Assembly: GCA_030549495.1 (NCBI GenBank)
Contig: JAUIRK010000970.1
Location: 560,001 to 624,000, forward strand
Source: Nectonema munidae
Lineage: Eukaryota > Nematomorpha > Nectonematoida > Nectonematidae
Length of the DNA stretch: 64,000 bases
Direction of reading: 5' to 3'
Position 1 is the stretch's first letter; every line of letters begins with the position of its first letter. Below, one piece after another: positions 47,236 to 61,000 of this stretch. A program made the position numbers and the translations under genes. The notes below the pieces were generated by a model. The model was not told the origin of the DNA and ran no database searches. It saw only the letters and a list, made by a program, of their open reading frames with translations.

Positions 47236-48533
47236 GACAATTCCGTCTCGAGGCAATATTAATATCAATATATTTAGAGTCCGAATTGTCTCGAGGCCAA
47301 ATTTTCCTATTTCCAATGATGTTATCTTGTATTCTAATTGAGGCTGTTGTCACAAATTTTTTGTGTCTTTGAGGCTTGAGCCAATATCCAATTTCAAAGC
47401 ACTATTTCACCAGCATGTGGTATAAAAAGTTCATACCAAGCTTTTTAGGCTTCCGACATTTTGCAAGTTGCGCAGTAGGTTTCCTCCACTGGTTTTTTTG
47501 CTAGCATGATTTACCACTTTTAGCTTGTAAGAAGCATCATCGGCATAATGTTTATTTTTTGATCAGACATCTTTCTAGAATTCTAGACTGACTGCTTCAA
47601 TTTCTTGAAAGTATGTTTATGACTGATGTGACAAGAGGGTTCATGCTCGCCACATCCCACCAATTTCTTATAATTTTGACAAATGCAATTTCCAGCCATT
47701 TATTTTTTCTCTCATTTGCCGCAATACCGATCGCAAAGTAGCTTAGTGTCAAGTATTGTCTGTAATCATGATTGAGACTCGGCCATAATTAAAGGTAAAT
47801 AAAAAAACTCGCTTTATACCAGATGTATGGTAAATATGCGCTTATAGTTGGGTTCAAGACAATTCGGACTCTAAACATTTTAAAGTTTTTTAGTGGGACA
47901 ATTCGGCTTCTAGCATTTTTTATAAATATTCTTTTTGGCAGTCCAGTTCTCAATTTTTTTTGTAAAATAATTCTGCTTCTTCTTGTCTAGTTCTATTTGC
48001 AGTGCTAATTTATATTTTTTAAGCTTTTATGACTTTGTTTTCATAGATAAGCTTTTCTAGTGACGAAACATCTTATCATGATATTTTAGAGCTTTTTAAG
48101 TTAATTAATTTTCAAGTAAAACATAAAATTTGTAGTGACTTCCAATTTTATGTTTGCAAAAGTTTTTATGTTATTTTCTGGATGAAGTTTTTGAAAACGT
48201 GTTCAATATATTTATATTAGAACTCTGTCTATGGTCAACATTTTTGTAGATTTAATATCTCACTTTGATATAAGGATTCTATGACGATTTACACATTTTT
48301 TCTTTTTCCAAAAAAATTAAAAGTATTAATACCGTGAGCTTTCTGCTTATATGTATATCATAAGGTTGAAAATACCACAATAGCACTGCAAATAGAACTT
48401 GACAATAAGAAGAATTTTTTTATAAAACAATTGAGAACCGGACTGTCAAAAAAAATAATTATATTAGAGACCGAGTTTTCCCAATATAAAATCGCAGAGG
48501 CCGCGTTGTCTCGAGGCTGAATTGTCCTGCTTC
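47236..48533 (-). mobile_element. foldback-type element with pogo-like DNA-binding trace
   Basis: The outer ends resemble each other inverted (GACAATTCCGTCTCGAG; reversed right end GGACAATTCAGCCTCGAG). Inside, about 47865-48010 and 48380-48530 form a long imperfect inverted repeat sharing AGTTCTATTTGCAGTGCTA. A minus-strand stretch near 47.5 kb reads ADDASYKLKVVNHASKKTSG, like the N-terminal helix-turn-helix of pogo/Tigger-type transposases. The rest of the transposase is unrecognisable. Family assignment is tentative. Confidence 0.5.
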
Positions 48534-48622
48534 CTTACAGTTGATATTTACTCTTAATGATAAACCAAACCAAAATCAAAAGATTATTTAAACCTTTAAT
48601 CAGATTATTTCATTACTTAGGA

Positions 48623-48868
48623 CAGTGCCCGTGCTAAAGCTAAATTTCAAGGGGGCTGAAATGGGGCAAAGAAACACATTTCCAAAGAATTTATATTATA
48701 CATACACATACACCAGCATTTATATAAGATTATTGTGTACAATTTTTGCTTATTTATATGTCCTTTAAAAAGTGCATGGGGCAAAACCAAAAATTTTAGG
48801 GGGGCAAAGATTAATACAGGGGGGGGGGGGGTAAGTGCCCCAAAATTATATAGGTAGCGCGGACACTG
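48623..48868. mobile_element. hAT-like MITE, 246 bp, perfect 8-base duplication
   Basis: Inverted ends CAGTGCCCGTGCTA and CAGTGTCCGCGCTA with a perfect 8-base flank ACTTAGGA at 48615-48622 and 48869-48876, diagnostic of hAT. The interior has GGGGCAAAG blocks and a G run at about 48821-48832. No coding capacity. Confidence 0.88.
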
Positions 48869-48876
48869 ACTTAGGA

Positions 48877-51516
48877 CACTGGCTTCACATTGGTCCTAAA
48901 AGTGTTATAACGAATGAGCCTTCTTCAACTGAAGGAGGGGGCCTTAGTAGTGAGGAAAAATCTTTAAAAAGTTTTTAAAGTTCTCAAACTTGCGAAAATC
49001 TTGCTAGGAGGATTTGAAGGCTAACGCTTTGACTAACAATGTGACGTCGTTTTTTCAAGAAATGAAAATCGTCTACTTTAATGTATAAAATTAAATGAAA
49101 AATAGGCTTTTTTAGATTTAAAAAAATTATTGAAGGTAGCAGAAGTAGCTTTTCGCAAATGACCTTCTTTTGTTTCCATATTATTTTGTGGGATTTTAAA
49201 ATCAAAGCTATAAAGTCGATGAGGGATTAGTTAATAAAATTCAATGCCACTCCTTTGATTAATCATTATTAAATATATGAATAATAATAAGAGTTTTAAT
49301 TAAATCAATAACATTTGAATCAAAACCCCCAATCGTTTCAAAAAACGTAACGCTCACAAAAATGAGAAGACACGTAGTACAATTAATCAAAAAAACATAT
49401 GGACTGGACTGTCAAAACTTTGTGCGCATCTTTTCAACGTTGGCAACATGCGTAGACATGGAGTGACATATATGTTCGGTATAATTTGATGAACTACTGC
49501 CAGGCATACAGTATCTTTTGAGATTTCATAACATAGCGGATTGAATATTTAGGAAGTTTTCAAACAGAGGATTATTTTTATTTTCCGTTTTTTTCTTTTG
49601 AATTTATGTGCTTAAATAATGCACATTTGTTACGGGTAATTTTTAACTAGCAAAATCCATAGAAAAAAAGTAAAGAAAAATAAAAAAAAAGCGTTTAGGG
49701 TTAGTAAAAGATTTATTCTTTAAAACAACCTTTGGGTTTTCTAATTCCCAAACTTGAATTTTTTTTAAATGAGAATCTTTTATGAACGGTCATATATGTC
49801 CTCTCGGTTTTAAAGGGTAACCGAACTTTTAATAACGAAAATCTGGGGGATATCGGAGAATCGTGTCTTCTCATTAATTTTTTTTTAATTTTAAAAAGGA
49901 GGTTTTTTTAGTATACAATTTTTTCCCCATTTTAATGTATTTTTATGTGATCTAACTACTTACTGACCCACAATCAAAAAATTCGTGATTGAGAGATTAG
50001 CATAATGAATGATGATTTGTCTTGTAAAGAATATACTTTGTGATGATATCATTTGAACATTGGAAGCAGAGTGGACATATGATTGTTTCTTCCACGGCCA
50101 TTTTGTTGGAATTATATCTTATCACAGCAAAATGCCCCACAGAATTTTCACTTCAAACATAAAAATCAAAAAGAAAAATGAAAATTTAAATATAAAATGG
50201 TCATTTATCTAAAATAAACTTACTTTCAGTTGAACAAATGAAGTATACCTTTTGTTAATAGAAAAATTGAATTTGAAAGTGTGGGTCAGTAAGTAGTTAG
50301 ACTGATTTTTATGCATTAGTTTGGAAAAAAGTCGATTTATGATTGTTTTCAAGTCCATGTTTGTTGCGTTTAGCCAAAAAATCTCCCATCCCTATTGTAG
50401 GGAGAGGGAGGAGACAATTAGATTCTGAAATATTGTGTATGGTGATTTAGAATATTTTGGAAAACCCTGTCAAATAATATATGAAAATAAAAAGTAGATA
50501 TTATCCACTTTTTTATTTATAAAAAAATGAAAAAATTCTATAGTAATAAGTAATAACAGTTTTTTAGGAAAACTAAACTTTGGGTACTGAAAGTTTGTTA
50601 TACGTTTCTTAATTTTTCATTCTCTTATTTCAAATTTTTTGGATCTCATGATTATGCATGCATCCAAGGATTATTATGCATCAAAGATCTTTTCTTGCTT
50701 TTGAACAAATTTTGAAATACTAGGAAATATGTAGATATCATTATTAGCTTTTACTTTTTTTAGTGAAAAAAAGAGCTGACTGCTTTGGTACCCACATTAA
50801 TAATGGTAAACATTGGAGGGCAAAATAAAACAAAATTTCATACTGTTTATTTGAAAATAATTGGAACCAAAAAAGACTAATAAGTGATACTAAGGTTAAC
50901 ATGATAATACATAAATCATGGTACACTGACTGACTAACTTGCAAATTGGACAACACTTTTTGACTAGTAGTGAAACTATGAAAACGTATAAGTATATATT
51001 CTAGTTCTAACTCTTTCATGATCAGCCACATCTTCCAGCTTGCATTACAACTATTATCCACAAAAGCAAAGGAGGATAGAAAAATATTATTGAAAAATGT
51101 TTGTTAATCATGTTTCTTTTTTATAAACTAGTTTCATACATCAAGAAAGAGTGCATCACTTAGAGAACTAAATGAGGCTTATATATATCCCCCGTCCCAT
51201 ATCTTTCTGATTCTGATGCCTTTTATTCTTCGCGTGTTATACTTTCCAAGAAGCGACGCAAATTCTCCTTCAAAGTAAAATTCTTCTGAACTTTTCGAAA
51301 TTGCTCTCTAATCTCTTTACTTTTGTTCCATCTCTTGCAAGAAGAAATGCATGAAATGTTACAAATGAATAATAGTATTTTCCCCTCACGATGAAAATAG
51401 ACTTTTGAATGTGTTGTTGTAATCTTATGTATATAAGTTGTGTGCGTCTTGAGATTAACAACAAAATTGGATTGACGACAATGGTAGACTGATACGCACA
51501 CCTATACAGTCATGTT
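48877..51516. other. unassigned DNA upstream of the CRMP-like gene
   Basis: About 2.6 kb of AT-rich sequence; the open frames are short and unconserved in composition. It may contain the promoter and first exon of the CRMP-like gene, but no specific site can be supported. Confidence 0.4.
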
Positions 51517-51552
51517 TTGCGAGTTCATTATCAGATTTGTGCAATTACGCTA

Positions 51553-51828
51553 TTCAATTGTATAACAGGTGTGATAAACGTCTCAAAGGATCAAAACGAA
51601 GGCCTTTCGAGTGGAAGTGTGTCGACAAAGAGATATGCTGCGACGTGCAATGCTGAAGAAGACGAAGGAGAAGAACCTTGCTCCCCGCTAGCCAATCACG
51701 ATCCTCCAAATTTGAACGATCGAAATGATATCGACTGTCCTCAGCCATCGCCATCTTCCAACAACTTTTCTTGCATTCTGCCATACTTGAAAATTAAACA
51801 GAGGTTTGCTTCGGGTGCTTCAATGTGC
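51553..51828 (+). CDS. candidate 5' exon, acidic low-complexity (unproven)
   Basis: An open stretch clearly richer in G+C than its surroundings lies just upstream of the first assigned CRMP-like exon. It encodes a hydrophilic peptide with KRYAATCNAEEDEGEEPCSP and LNDRNDIDCPQPSPSSNN. Position and composition suggest coding sequence, perhaps an N-terminal extension. However, I find no canonical donor that would join it in phase 0 to 51890, and it matches no family that I recognise. It could also be the end of a separate gene. Boundaries are approximate. Confidence 0.3.
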
Positions 51829-51889
51829 TTCTCCGACGTATCTTTTTTGCAAATTGATAGTTCGTGCTTCTAATGGTTTGAACTTTTAG

Positions 51890-52002
51890 AAGAATGGTTC
51901 TGCGAATAGAGAGCTCACGAAAATTCTGATCAAGGATGGAAAAGTTGTCAACGACGATGCTACCTTCAACGCTGATTTGTTGGTTGAAAATGGTGTTATC
52001 AG
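51890..52002 (+). CDS. CRMP: CRMP-like exon: N-terminal beta-sandwich strand
   Basis: After the acceptor TTTTAG it reads KNGSANRELTKILIKDGKVV, then NDDATFNADLLVENGVI. This matches the amidohydrolase N-terminal strands ([25 protein letters not shown] type). Donor GTACAC. It begins in phase 0, so a 5' coding exon ending on a codon boundary is required. Confidence 0.85.
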
Positions 52003-55000
52003 GTACACTTTAATGAAACTTCTCTACTATATCAATTCGGCCTCAAGACGATTCATCCAATATGAATGAATATATCGATATTAATCTTGCCTTGAGGCCA
52101 AATTCTCTCGAAGACGATTTCTCTAGACGCCGAATTATTCCTGAACCCCTTATTCAACCATGGCATGATCAGATTATTTCTTTTAAAATTCAATACGTAC
52201 AAATTATTCTTTTATTTCCACCCCCTCCCCTCCTTAGAAGAAATTGTTATGTTATGTAAAATAATTTTAGGCTTCCTGAATTTTTTGTGATCACTCAATC
52301 AAATCTTGCTACACAACTGTTTCTTCCTATCGCCAACTAAATATTTCACTACAATTCATATTTTTGATACACAGAGAGGCATTTATGCCAAGTTTTATAG
52401 GAAAAGACTTTTTTCGTTTTTTTTATCAACAAAATCTTTCAAAAGTTCTATAGTTTTAGCAATTCTGCCACTCTGAACGCGTTAGATCAGCCACAATGGC
52501 CTGCTATTCTTTTTAAGTGAATATAACTTAGAATAGACGATTTTTAATTCGTGGACGGCCCAGATTTTTCAATTCTAGTTGTCTGGTTATCTTTTTCAAA
52601 GTATTTTTGTGCAACAAATAGTCAATTTTTATTTTATGCGAAACTGGTATCCTATGGCCTGAAAGTGTGGATTCCCACCGACGTTACCCCTGCCTCTGAA
52701 CAAAGTGTTCATTTTTCTAAAGTATATTATGAAAGACGGTCATTACTTTTGAAGGGCCAAAAGTGTATTCAATCGAAATGATATAACTGGTTGCGCAGCC
52801 TTAAAAATTTAATTATTTCCCCTGGGCCACAAATGTAACATTTAACCCCTGTCAGATCAAAAGGTCAGCGTAATTATACACTTCTAAAAAGTTCAACATA
52901 AAGTAAGCAATCGTTTTCATTTACACGAACAAAATGGTGAACTTTTGACAGTAAAATATGAAATCACAAATTCTATTTAAAATAAACGCAAAACATTTTT
53001 AATTTTAACTAGACATGAAATGAGTTCAAAAGAAATTAAAATTACTTGATGAAAATTTAAGTAAATTTTCACATAAATACAGTGGAGTCTGTAAACCTAA
53101 CCCACTTTTCGTTAGCTGAGTAAAAATGTCTTCCCATCAATTGTTCGTAGGGCGAGCGAGGTGTTCGTAAACAATAAGACTTTATCTAAAAGAAATACAT
53201 CTTAAGGTCTTTGCAATGCACTCCAATTTAAACGTATACTAAATTTATTTTTGCCTGGCTAACTTTTACCGGACTTAGTAATAGAGAAATCAAAATTATT
53301 TGCATGTTTTTTCGTTGTTATACTCTCATGAATGAAATGTGACGTGAAAAGTTGTGCTATTATATTCATGTGTAAGAACGCTCATTATAATTTTTCTTTA
53401 GCCTTGAACTTCCTAAATTTTTATCAATTTCCGATGACACTATGAGAACTTAGTAGTTCTAATTTTTTTCCAATATTTTAAATTATCAAGAAAATTTTTT
53501 ATAAAAAAAAATATGTTTTGGCGATATAATTTTGCCAGTATTTAAGAAATTCGGTTTAATTTAGCTTTAATAGTTTTTTTATTGGTAAAATCTAAATACT
53601 TTATTTTTATCTTTGATTTGACATCTTTCTGCCTTTCTTGATCAGAGGTATCTTCCATTTAAGACAAATCAGCCATTCAATAGAAGCTAAATCAGATGCT
53701 TTAGTCGTGAATGCAAAAGGAAAATTCATCATGCCAGGTTATTTACATAAATACATTGATTCGCATCTTTCTCCAAGGGTAAAGGTACCGTGGGTGGGGT
53801 GTTTGCATCGAGAAGGCACACTTAATTGCGCCTCTTGTAGCTCCGCAGCCATTCTTTTCAAACTGGTGGCTTCAGCTCAGGCTCCATAGTTCATCAATTT
53901 ATTTGGCAAGACCGCTACCATTATACATCGGCCTATCAATTATTTGATACAAAGGATTAAGTTTAACTAAATTTAAAATTAAATAAAAATTACACTGAGC
54001 ATAAAACGAAGTAAAATTAAATTCAGGGAAAAAAGATGAACTAAGATGAATTTGTTTTCAGTAACTAAATTACCCTAAACCAAATCCTTCATCTCGCAGG
54101 TCAGAATGAATAATACAAAGAGCAGAAAAAATCTTTCCACAGTAACTTGAGATGAGGGCAATGCCGTTATGAACATGCGCCACATTTCGATTTATTTCGG
54201 GTTAATGTGGTATAGCTTCTAAGACATATTCAACTTACATTCAAAGCATAGAAGTCGAGTTTAGATTTAGAAAACCGGGATACTTTTGCTTTACAATTCG
54301 TCGGCGCTGACAAAAAGAAAGAAAGACAAAGCAATCGATAAAAGATGTTTGAAATTTTCGTCAAAACTAAAGAATATTTTTATATAATTAATTTGTTTGT
54401 ATATGAATATACAAATTAATGAATATATTTGTATATAATTATTTGTAAGTTATAGTTTATTAATTAATAAGTGATATAGATTAACCAATGAGTAACTTTT
54501 TAAATCGATTAGTTCTAAGTTAATTAGCTTTTTAATAGAATTGTTTATTACTAGTTTAGCTTGTTAAAGACTTGCTCATCACTAATTAGTTAAGGCAATT
54601 AATAGTTTGTAAATTTGAATGAATTAATTAAAAAGTTAAATAAAATATAAATTTTAAAAATTAGTTTTATTATTACTCGTTCTTTAGAAAGTAGGAATTT
54701 TTATACTAAATGATAATTTTGAACCTGATTTTCAACCTTTTTCAAATTGTAAAATAAGTGAATAAATATCTCCTAGAATTTCGTTATTCGCTACCGTGAA
54801 GGTGTAACCTAAAGTGTACGCACATGTTTTATATGTCATTATATATTGTGTATTTTTATGTTTGCATTATATGTTATTTTTTACATCTCAAAAAAGTCAA
54901 CATTCTTGCACGCGTATACTAGAGATGTATCGGATGTGAAATTTTTTAATGCGCATATCAAATTTGACATCCTAGCAGATGCGGATGCCAGAATTAATTT

Positions 55001-58000
55001 TTTTTAGAATGAAAATAATGTTTTTTACTTTTTGAAAACTTAGAAAGATGTCAATGTATATATGTTATCATAAAAATTTTGAATACAGTAAAAATTGAAA
55101 ATTTTTATAGAAAATTGTAAGGAAGTATATAGAAAAAAACAAAAATGTTTGAAAATTGCAGGTACATATGTTATGCGGATGTAAAAATGTTTGCGAATAT
55201 CCGATACACCTCTAACGTATGCATACGCATAGCACATTCTTATATTCACTAAAAATTCAAAAAGTTATTGTAAATCTTACTCATTCATAGTATAAACTTG
55301 AAAAGTATATAGACATCTGATTTAAACAAACATTGAAGCGACACATCAAGTTTAGATACTTTTGGTCACAATTAAATGTAAGATAATGTTTTTTCCAATT
55401 TTTTTGTTTTGAGTTTAAGTTTTTCTAGTTTTTGTCAGTTCTTAACTCTGATCTTTTTAACCGGTTATCGACCACAGTAGAGATATGTCGACTTTACAAA
55501 AATATGAATCGTCTGCGTTTATTAATGCTTTTTAATACAAATCTTCTGCTTTATACTAGATATCGTCTGATTATTCTGGTCGTTAACGTGTTAATCAAAG
55601 CATTTTGCCCGAAATAATCTTTTTATATTTACATAAATTTTAGATATTTAAGAAAAGATTATAAAGAAATTTCTAAGACACATTAATATTACATTATTAT
55701 AAAATTCAAAGATTACTATTTATTTCAAGTCTTAATATTGCCCCTTCCAAATGTTGATTGAGCTCTATACTTTAACATCTAAATTTTTTGCTTCTAGGTG
55801 CAATAGATCCGCACACGTACTTCGAATTCAGCAATCATGGCGTGACAACAGCGGATGATTTAAGTTCTGGGACAAAAGCTGCCCTGCAATCCGGTATAAC
55901 GACAGTCATGAATCTCATTTTTGAACCGAACATTTCTCTCATTGACGCGTATTTTCTGTAAGTGCCTCAGAATTATTATTCAATGTGACACCGGATACGC
56001 CTGCGAGCATTACGGCTGAATGGTAATATAACTGATAAAGCCGGCTTATTGGTTAAAATAATGTATTGAAGAAAAGCTGAATTTTTTATCATTATACTTA
56101 TTCACTTTCCATTTTTACTCAGTGTGGTTGTACTATTTTTCAAATTACAGTCAACCCTCGTTAGTTCGTATTTCATTTTCCCAATCCTTGATTATCCGTA
56201 CAAATAATTTTTTTTTCAAAGTTTCTCTTTTTTTAACCTTTGAATACTGAAAAGCTAAAAAATAATAAATAAAAAGTAAGCATTTCTAGTTTTTGGTAAA
56301 ATTATGCTATTATTTTAACTTTACAAAAATTGACTGCAAAATTTTTATTTTTTCACAATTTCTTATTCTGAATATTTTTTGAAGGTTCTGTTCGGATTAA
56401 CGAGCGTTGACTGCAATGAAATCTGTACTACACTGCATCTTTAGTCACTAGGTGTGGTGTCAGTGATGGTCAACTTTTTGAAGACTGCAACAGCATTTGC
56501 AAACCGAATCACTTTATTAATCTCTATATGCTTCCATAGGCATCAAAGTTACGTTGATTAATGAAAAAAGACTTCGATGAGTACGAACTTTAGTGATTTT
56601 TATTAACAAAAGTTTCAAAGAAACAAAAATCCCTTTATTAAATCCATTATATTTGTGTTGTTGTAAGTATTCAGATTTGAGTACTCATGTTTCGTTAAAT
56701 TGAATGCAAGACATGCATCAATTTATTTGGTTTGTTTTTTTAAATTCTACCTTTTGATCCATACAAAGTAAAGCTATTCCAAGTGATTTCCTTGACTTAA
56801 AAGTATTTGGGTACAGAATTCCATTCTCTATTTTTTCGACAGTCGGATTCGGAAGTTCGGATCTTTCAAGAATCGGAAAAATAAGTTTCATTTTGTAAGA
56901 AAATGGAGTGGCTCTTCTTTAGTCTGATCCGGATGTAAGAGTTCGCTTTAAATATTTTAACTTTTTGAGTAATTTGACGCAGAGTCGGATATTTTCCCTT
57001 CAACTTAGCAATCCTGGATTCACACAAGTTACAATTTATTACTCCAGGTTATGAACTTTTTAATCTAAAACTCGATTTAAGCGTAAGGCTACCTCCATGT
57101 TCCGGTTTACACGGTTAACTTTCTGCTCCATATTTAGTTTAATATTCAGCCAAATAAAATTATTATTTGTCATTTAGTTGGTGTCAATATTTACGATTAA
57201 GTTATTAAATAGTAGACATTTTTTGCTAAATTGAATATTAATGGAAACACCTTTTAATAGTAAAATATAATGACTCGAGTCGCAGGAATCATGATCTTAT
57301 ACGTGGTGCCTTTGACCCTCGTCGCATTAGTTATCCTTTACTGGAATAGGCTAATTAGGGGAACTGAAAGATATAAAGTATATATCTCTATTGATTTTTT
57401 ACAATTTTGTAAGTTACCATTTTATTTTCCTTACATTAATTTGTTTGTTGTAGTAACTTTTATATTTTTCTCTGATTAGTTGAAAGAATGCTTCTTTTTC
57501 TTCTTAAAATCATTATATGCAGTATATCATTATATTTGTAAACTTAGCTAATGCAACTTCTTTTAACTTTTTTTAGCTGGCAAAAAAAATCAAGTGGAAA
57601 ACTTTTTTCCAATTGTATCTGGCAGATGGCGGTCACCAAATGGAATAATGAGGTAAAGACGGATATGGAAGTTTTGTGCAAGAAGCATGGTAAACTGTGC
57701 TTCGATTACCTTCTCCTCGTCTCTTTCAAAGACATATATTGTTATTTTATTAGGCGTAAATGCTTTCTTGTTCTTTACTTCTTGGAATCATAGTCAACAA
57801 TTCAGCGATGTTGAACTTTATGAGGCATTTGAACATTGCAGAAACATAGGCGCTTTAGCAATGCTCTATCCAGATAACGCCGCCATTAGGCATAAAGTAA
57901 GAAATCCTAACAGCATCACTCATTGGCTTCTTCCAAAATTTGTTAACTAGAACATGGAGAAGTTGATTAATGCAGGAGTAACGGGACCCGAAGGATTCGC

Positions 58001-61000
58001 TCTTTCAAGTCCAGAAGAACTGGAAGTAGAAGCAGTAGAGCGGGGTGTGATGATTGCAAGTCAGACAAATTGTCCACTCTACGTCGTTCATTTAATGAGC
58101 AAAGCCAGCGCTGATGTTGTTTCAAGAGCTCGTAGTCAAGGTATGATGTTAGTGTGTATCTTGCATGCACTAAACTTATAGATGAAAAATGTGTAATAGT
58201 GATGTGTATAGGCCGGATTTCCAACTTATATTTCTTCTTGACACACATTTCAAAAAGTTTTTATCCTGGCACAACAAAATATGTTTGAATGAAATTTAAT
58301 TTTTTTTAAAATATTATAATTTTTAAATATTATACTGATGGATCGGTGTTGGTATCGGAATGGACCCATTTATTTAAATCGACATCGGTATTGTGATGTT
58401 TTTTTATACAATTTATCGGTCTTTAGATATATTTTAAATATATTAAGCATTATAATTATTTTATTGATTATTTGATAAATGAATTTGATGAGAACAAAAA
58501 TAATTAATAAATAATAATTAATTTTTAGTAGACATTTCTTGAAGTAGTGTTGATATGGTGGTAAAGTAGTTAATGATAGAGATGCATCGGATGTGAATTT
58601 TTTTACATCCGCGGATATTAGATTTGACATCCTAGCGGATGCGGATATCCAAAATAAATTTTTATGCGGATATAAAATATTTTTAAAAAATTATGTTTTG
58701 TATTTTCTTACTAATTTAATCCATTTTTTACATTTTTTACTGTTTTTTTAATGCACCAATATAAAAAACCCTAAATCAGAATAATTAGAAAAATTTATTT
58801 AAAATAATCATTATTAATTACAGGTAAATTTTTTTTAAGAAATAACAGTTTTTCTACTTTTTCCCTTAGTAATCTTTTTCTTTTGTCAGTATAAATATTT
58901 GTGAACTAAAGAGCTGCTCGCTTTCAACAGTGCTTGGAGGACAGGTAAGGTAATAATGACATGCAATTTTTGATAAAAATGGAAATTCTTCTTTTTTAGT
59001 TTTCCACCAATCTAAGCTTTGAGTAGCGGTGCCATTGCAAATACGGGTGTTAAAATAAAAAAATCTGAGGATGAAGATGTAAAATTTTGGTAGGCTTTGC
59101 GAATCCGATACATCTCTAGTTAATGAGTGACATTAGAAGCAACTAAACAATTTATTTCAGAGACTTTTCTAGAGCCGTAAAAGCAATGGAAAGAAGCTAA
59201 AGCGCCTCTTGCTCGCGACTGATCGATCATACAATGATTTCATTGCTATGATTTGTTTTGTCAGTGTGTGAACAAAGTGATTACTACGTCTCATTAACTC
59301 TCTTGGCCAAATAATACTGTTAAATAAAATACTAGTTCCTTAAAAGCTTAGTACTTTATTTTCGGATGTTTTGGCAACAGTATTTATTGTGAATGAATTT
59401 GCAGGGCATTTGTAGCGATATCCACGTGTATCTGAATTTATTTTGGTTAAAAAAATATTCATTCACATGAAATTAAAATACACTGGGCACTGTAGCGGAT
59501 TTAAAGAAGAGAATAGGGCATCTCCCTCTCCCAATTTTTTATAATTTAAGATTGAGCTTATTGATTCCTATAAGTTTTTTTGGAATGCGCGATTCTCATG
59601 CTTGCAATTCTTAATGTTTCTTTTTTTGCCGCATTATGTTTATAATAATAAATTAATTTTAATAAGCTCTTCCTTTTTTTCTCTTTCTCATTATCACACA
59701 ATTTGTCACATATTTTATTAACATTATCCTACACTGCTCACTGTTCACCTCAAAATTGTAATCTCAACGATATTCAAAGTATTTTACATCTATTGATTGT
59801 CTCCTACCCCCTCTCTTTGCCTTCCTTCCAAATTTTTGAGCATATCTATGTAGTTCAATCAAGTTTAATTTGATTTTATAAGAGAAGAGGTGTACTTCAG
59901 ATCAGTAAGATGTGATGAGTGAATATTACTTGTTAATTAAACAAGCCTAACGAGAGAACGTCCTATTCCCTACGTGAATTCTCTCTGACGAGAAATACTC
60001 TAGAATTGGATATTCATTCCCATTGCTCTCGTATATTGAATCTTTTAGGAAAAAAAAGTGTAAAACTGTAGCGCGTGAATTTTACTTTGGATCCGCCACT
60101 GCCTAGATATGTATGTTATGTGAAATTCCAAGATCAGCTAATACAGATGTGGATATGAGAATGCAACACACATCGTATCGAATACACATTCTAATCATTT
60201 TTGGAAATAAGGACGTGAAAGATTTTGTTAGTTAGATTTCTTGCACAAAAAGTTGTTTCGAACTCATTATTTTCATCACTTATAAACTTAATAATACCTA
60301 AAAGAATTTCATCAAGAAAATTCATGTTTAGTTTTACCAGAAAAAGATTCTTCTACCTCCTTTGCGCAGTATCTCATCCTATGAATCACAAAGAATTTTG
60401 TGAAACAAAAGAATCCCGCAGGACAAGGATTTAGATATTTCATGCAGATATTTCCTTCTTTAAGTGAAGCAAAAATTAAATGAGGTACTCTTTTGATTTT
60501 AAAATTATTAAAAAAAAAAAGTTACAGGACAGCAAATCTATGAAACGAGAAAAAGCTGGTTTAATCCTGAAAATATTAATAAGCTTGCAATAACGTTAAA
60601 ATGTTTTGGCATTCACTGACAAAAGAAGCACTTTTGCTCCAAATTTTTTTAAATATAATGAAAGTTCCTTTTTTATCGGCTTACCATTTACTGACAAAGT
60701 ATCTTTTAATACAACTAATGTTGACCCTGTAAAGAAAATATGCAGGATAGACATCAGTTTTTTCATAAGAATTCATATTTTGTGTTTCGTACGCGGAGAT
60801 TGTCTGAAGTAAAAAATGCAATGACTCCATTTTTTGTTGTTACAAAAATGTCAAAACTTTTTCAAATTTGTTGTATAGCTGCTTTAGAATTAAACTCTTT
60901 CTTCATTTTCAAAATAAACCGGAAATGCGTCTTTGCTTAAAAATAAGTGCAAACAATATTCTGTGAAGTATTGATATTTTTGTTTTATCGTTTCCCCTCA

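Noticed and set aside
53738-53889. Continuation of the CRMP-like frame with YIDSHLSP and a further ~40 residues
   Set aside because: The family match switches cleanly at the GTTATT donor to the exon at 55798, and the extra residues fall on a minus-strand SINE tail.
35575-57010. Host gene homology between 35.58-35.74 kb and 56.84-57.01 kb
   Set aside because: The shared AGTCGGATATTTTCCC/GGAGTGGC(C/T)CTTCTTTAGTC blocks are inverted, non-coding and scattered, so they look like a worn dispersed repeat with undefined ends.
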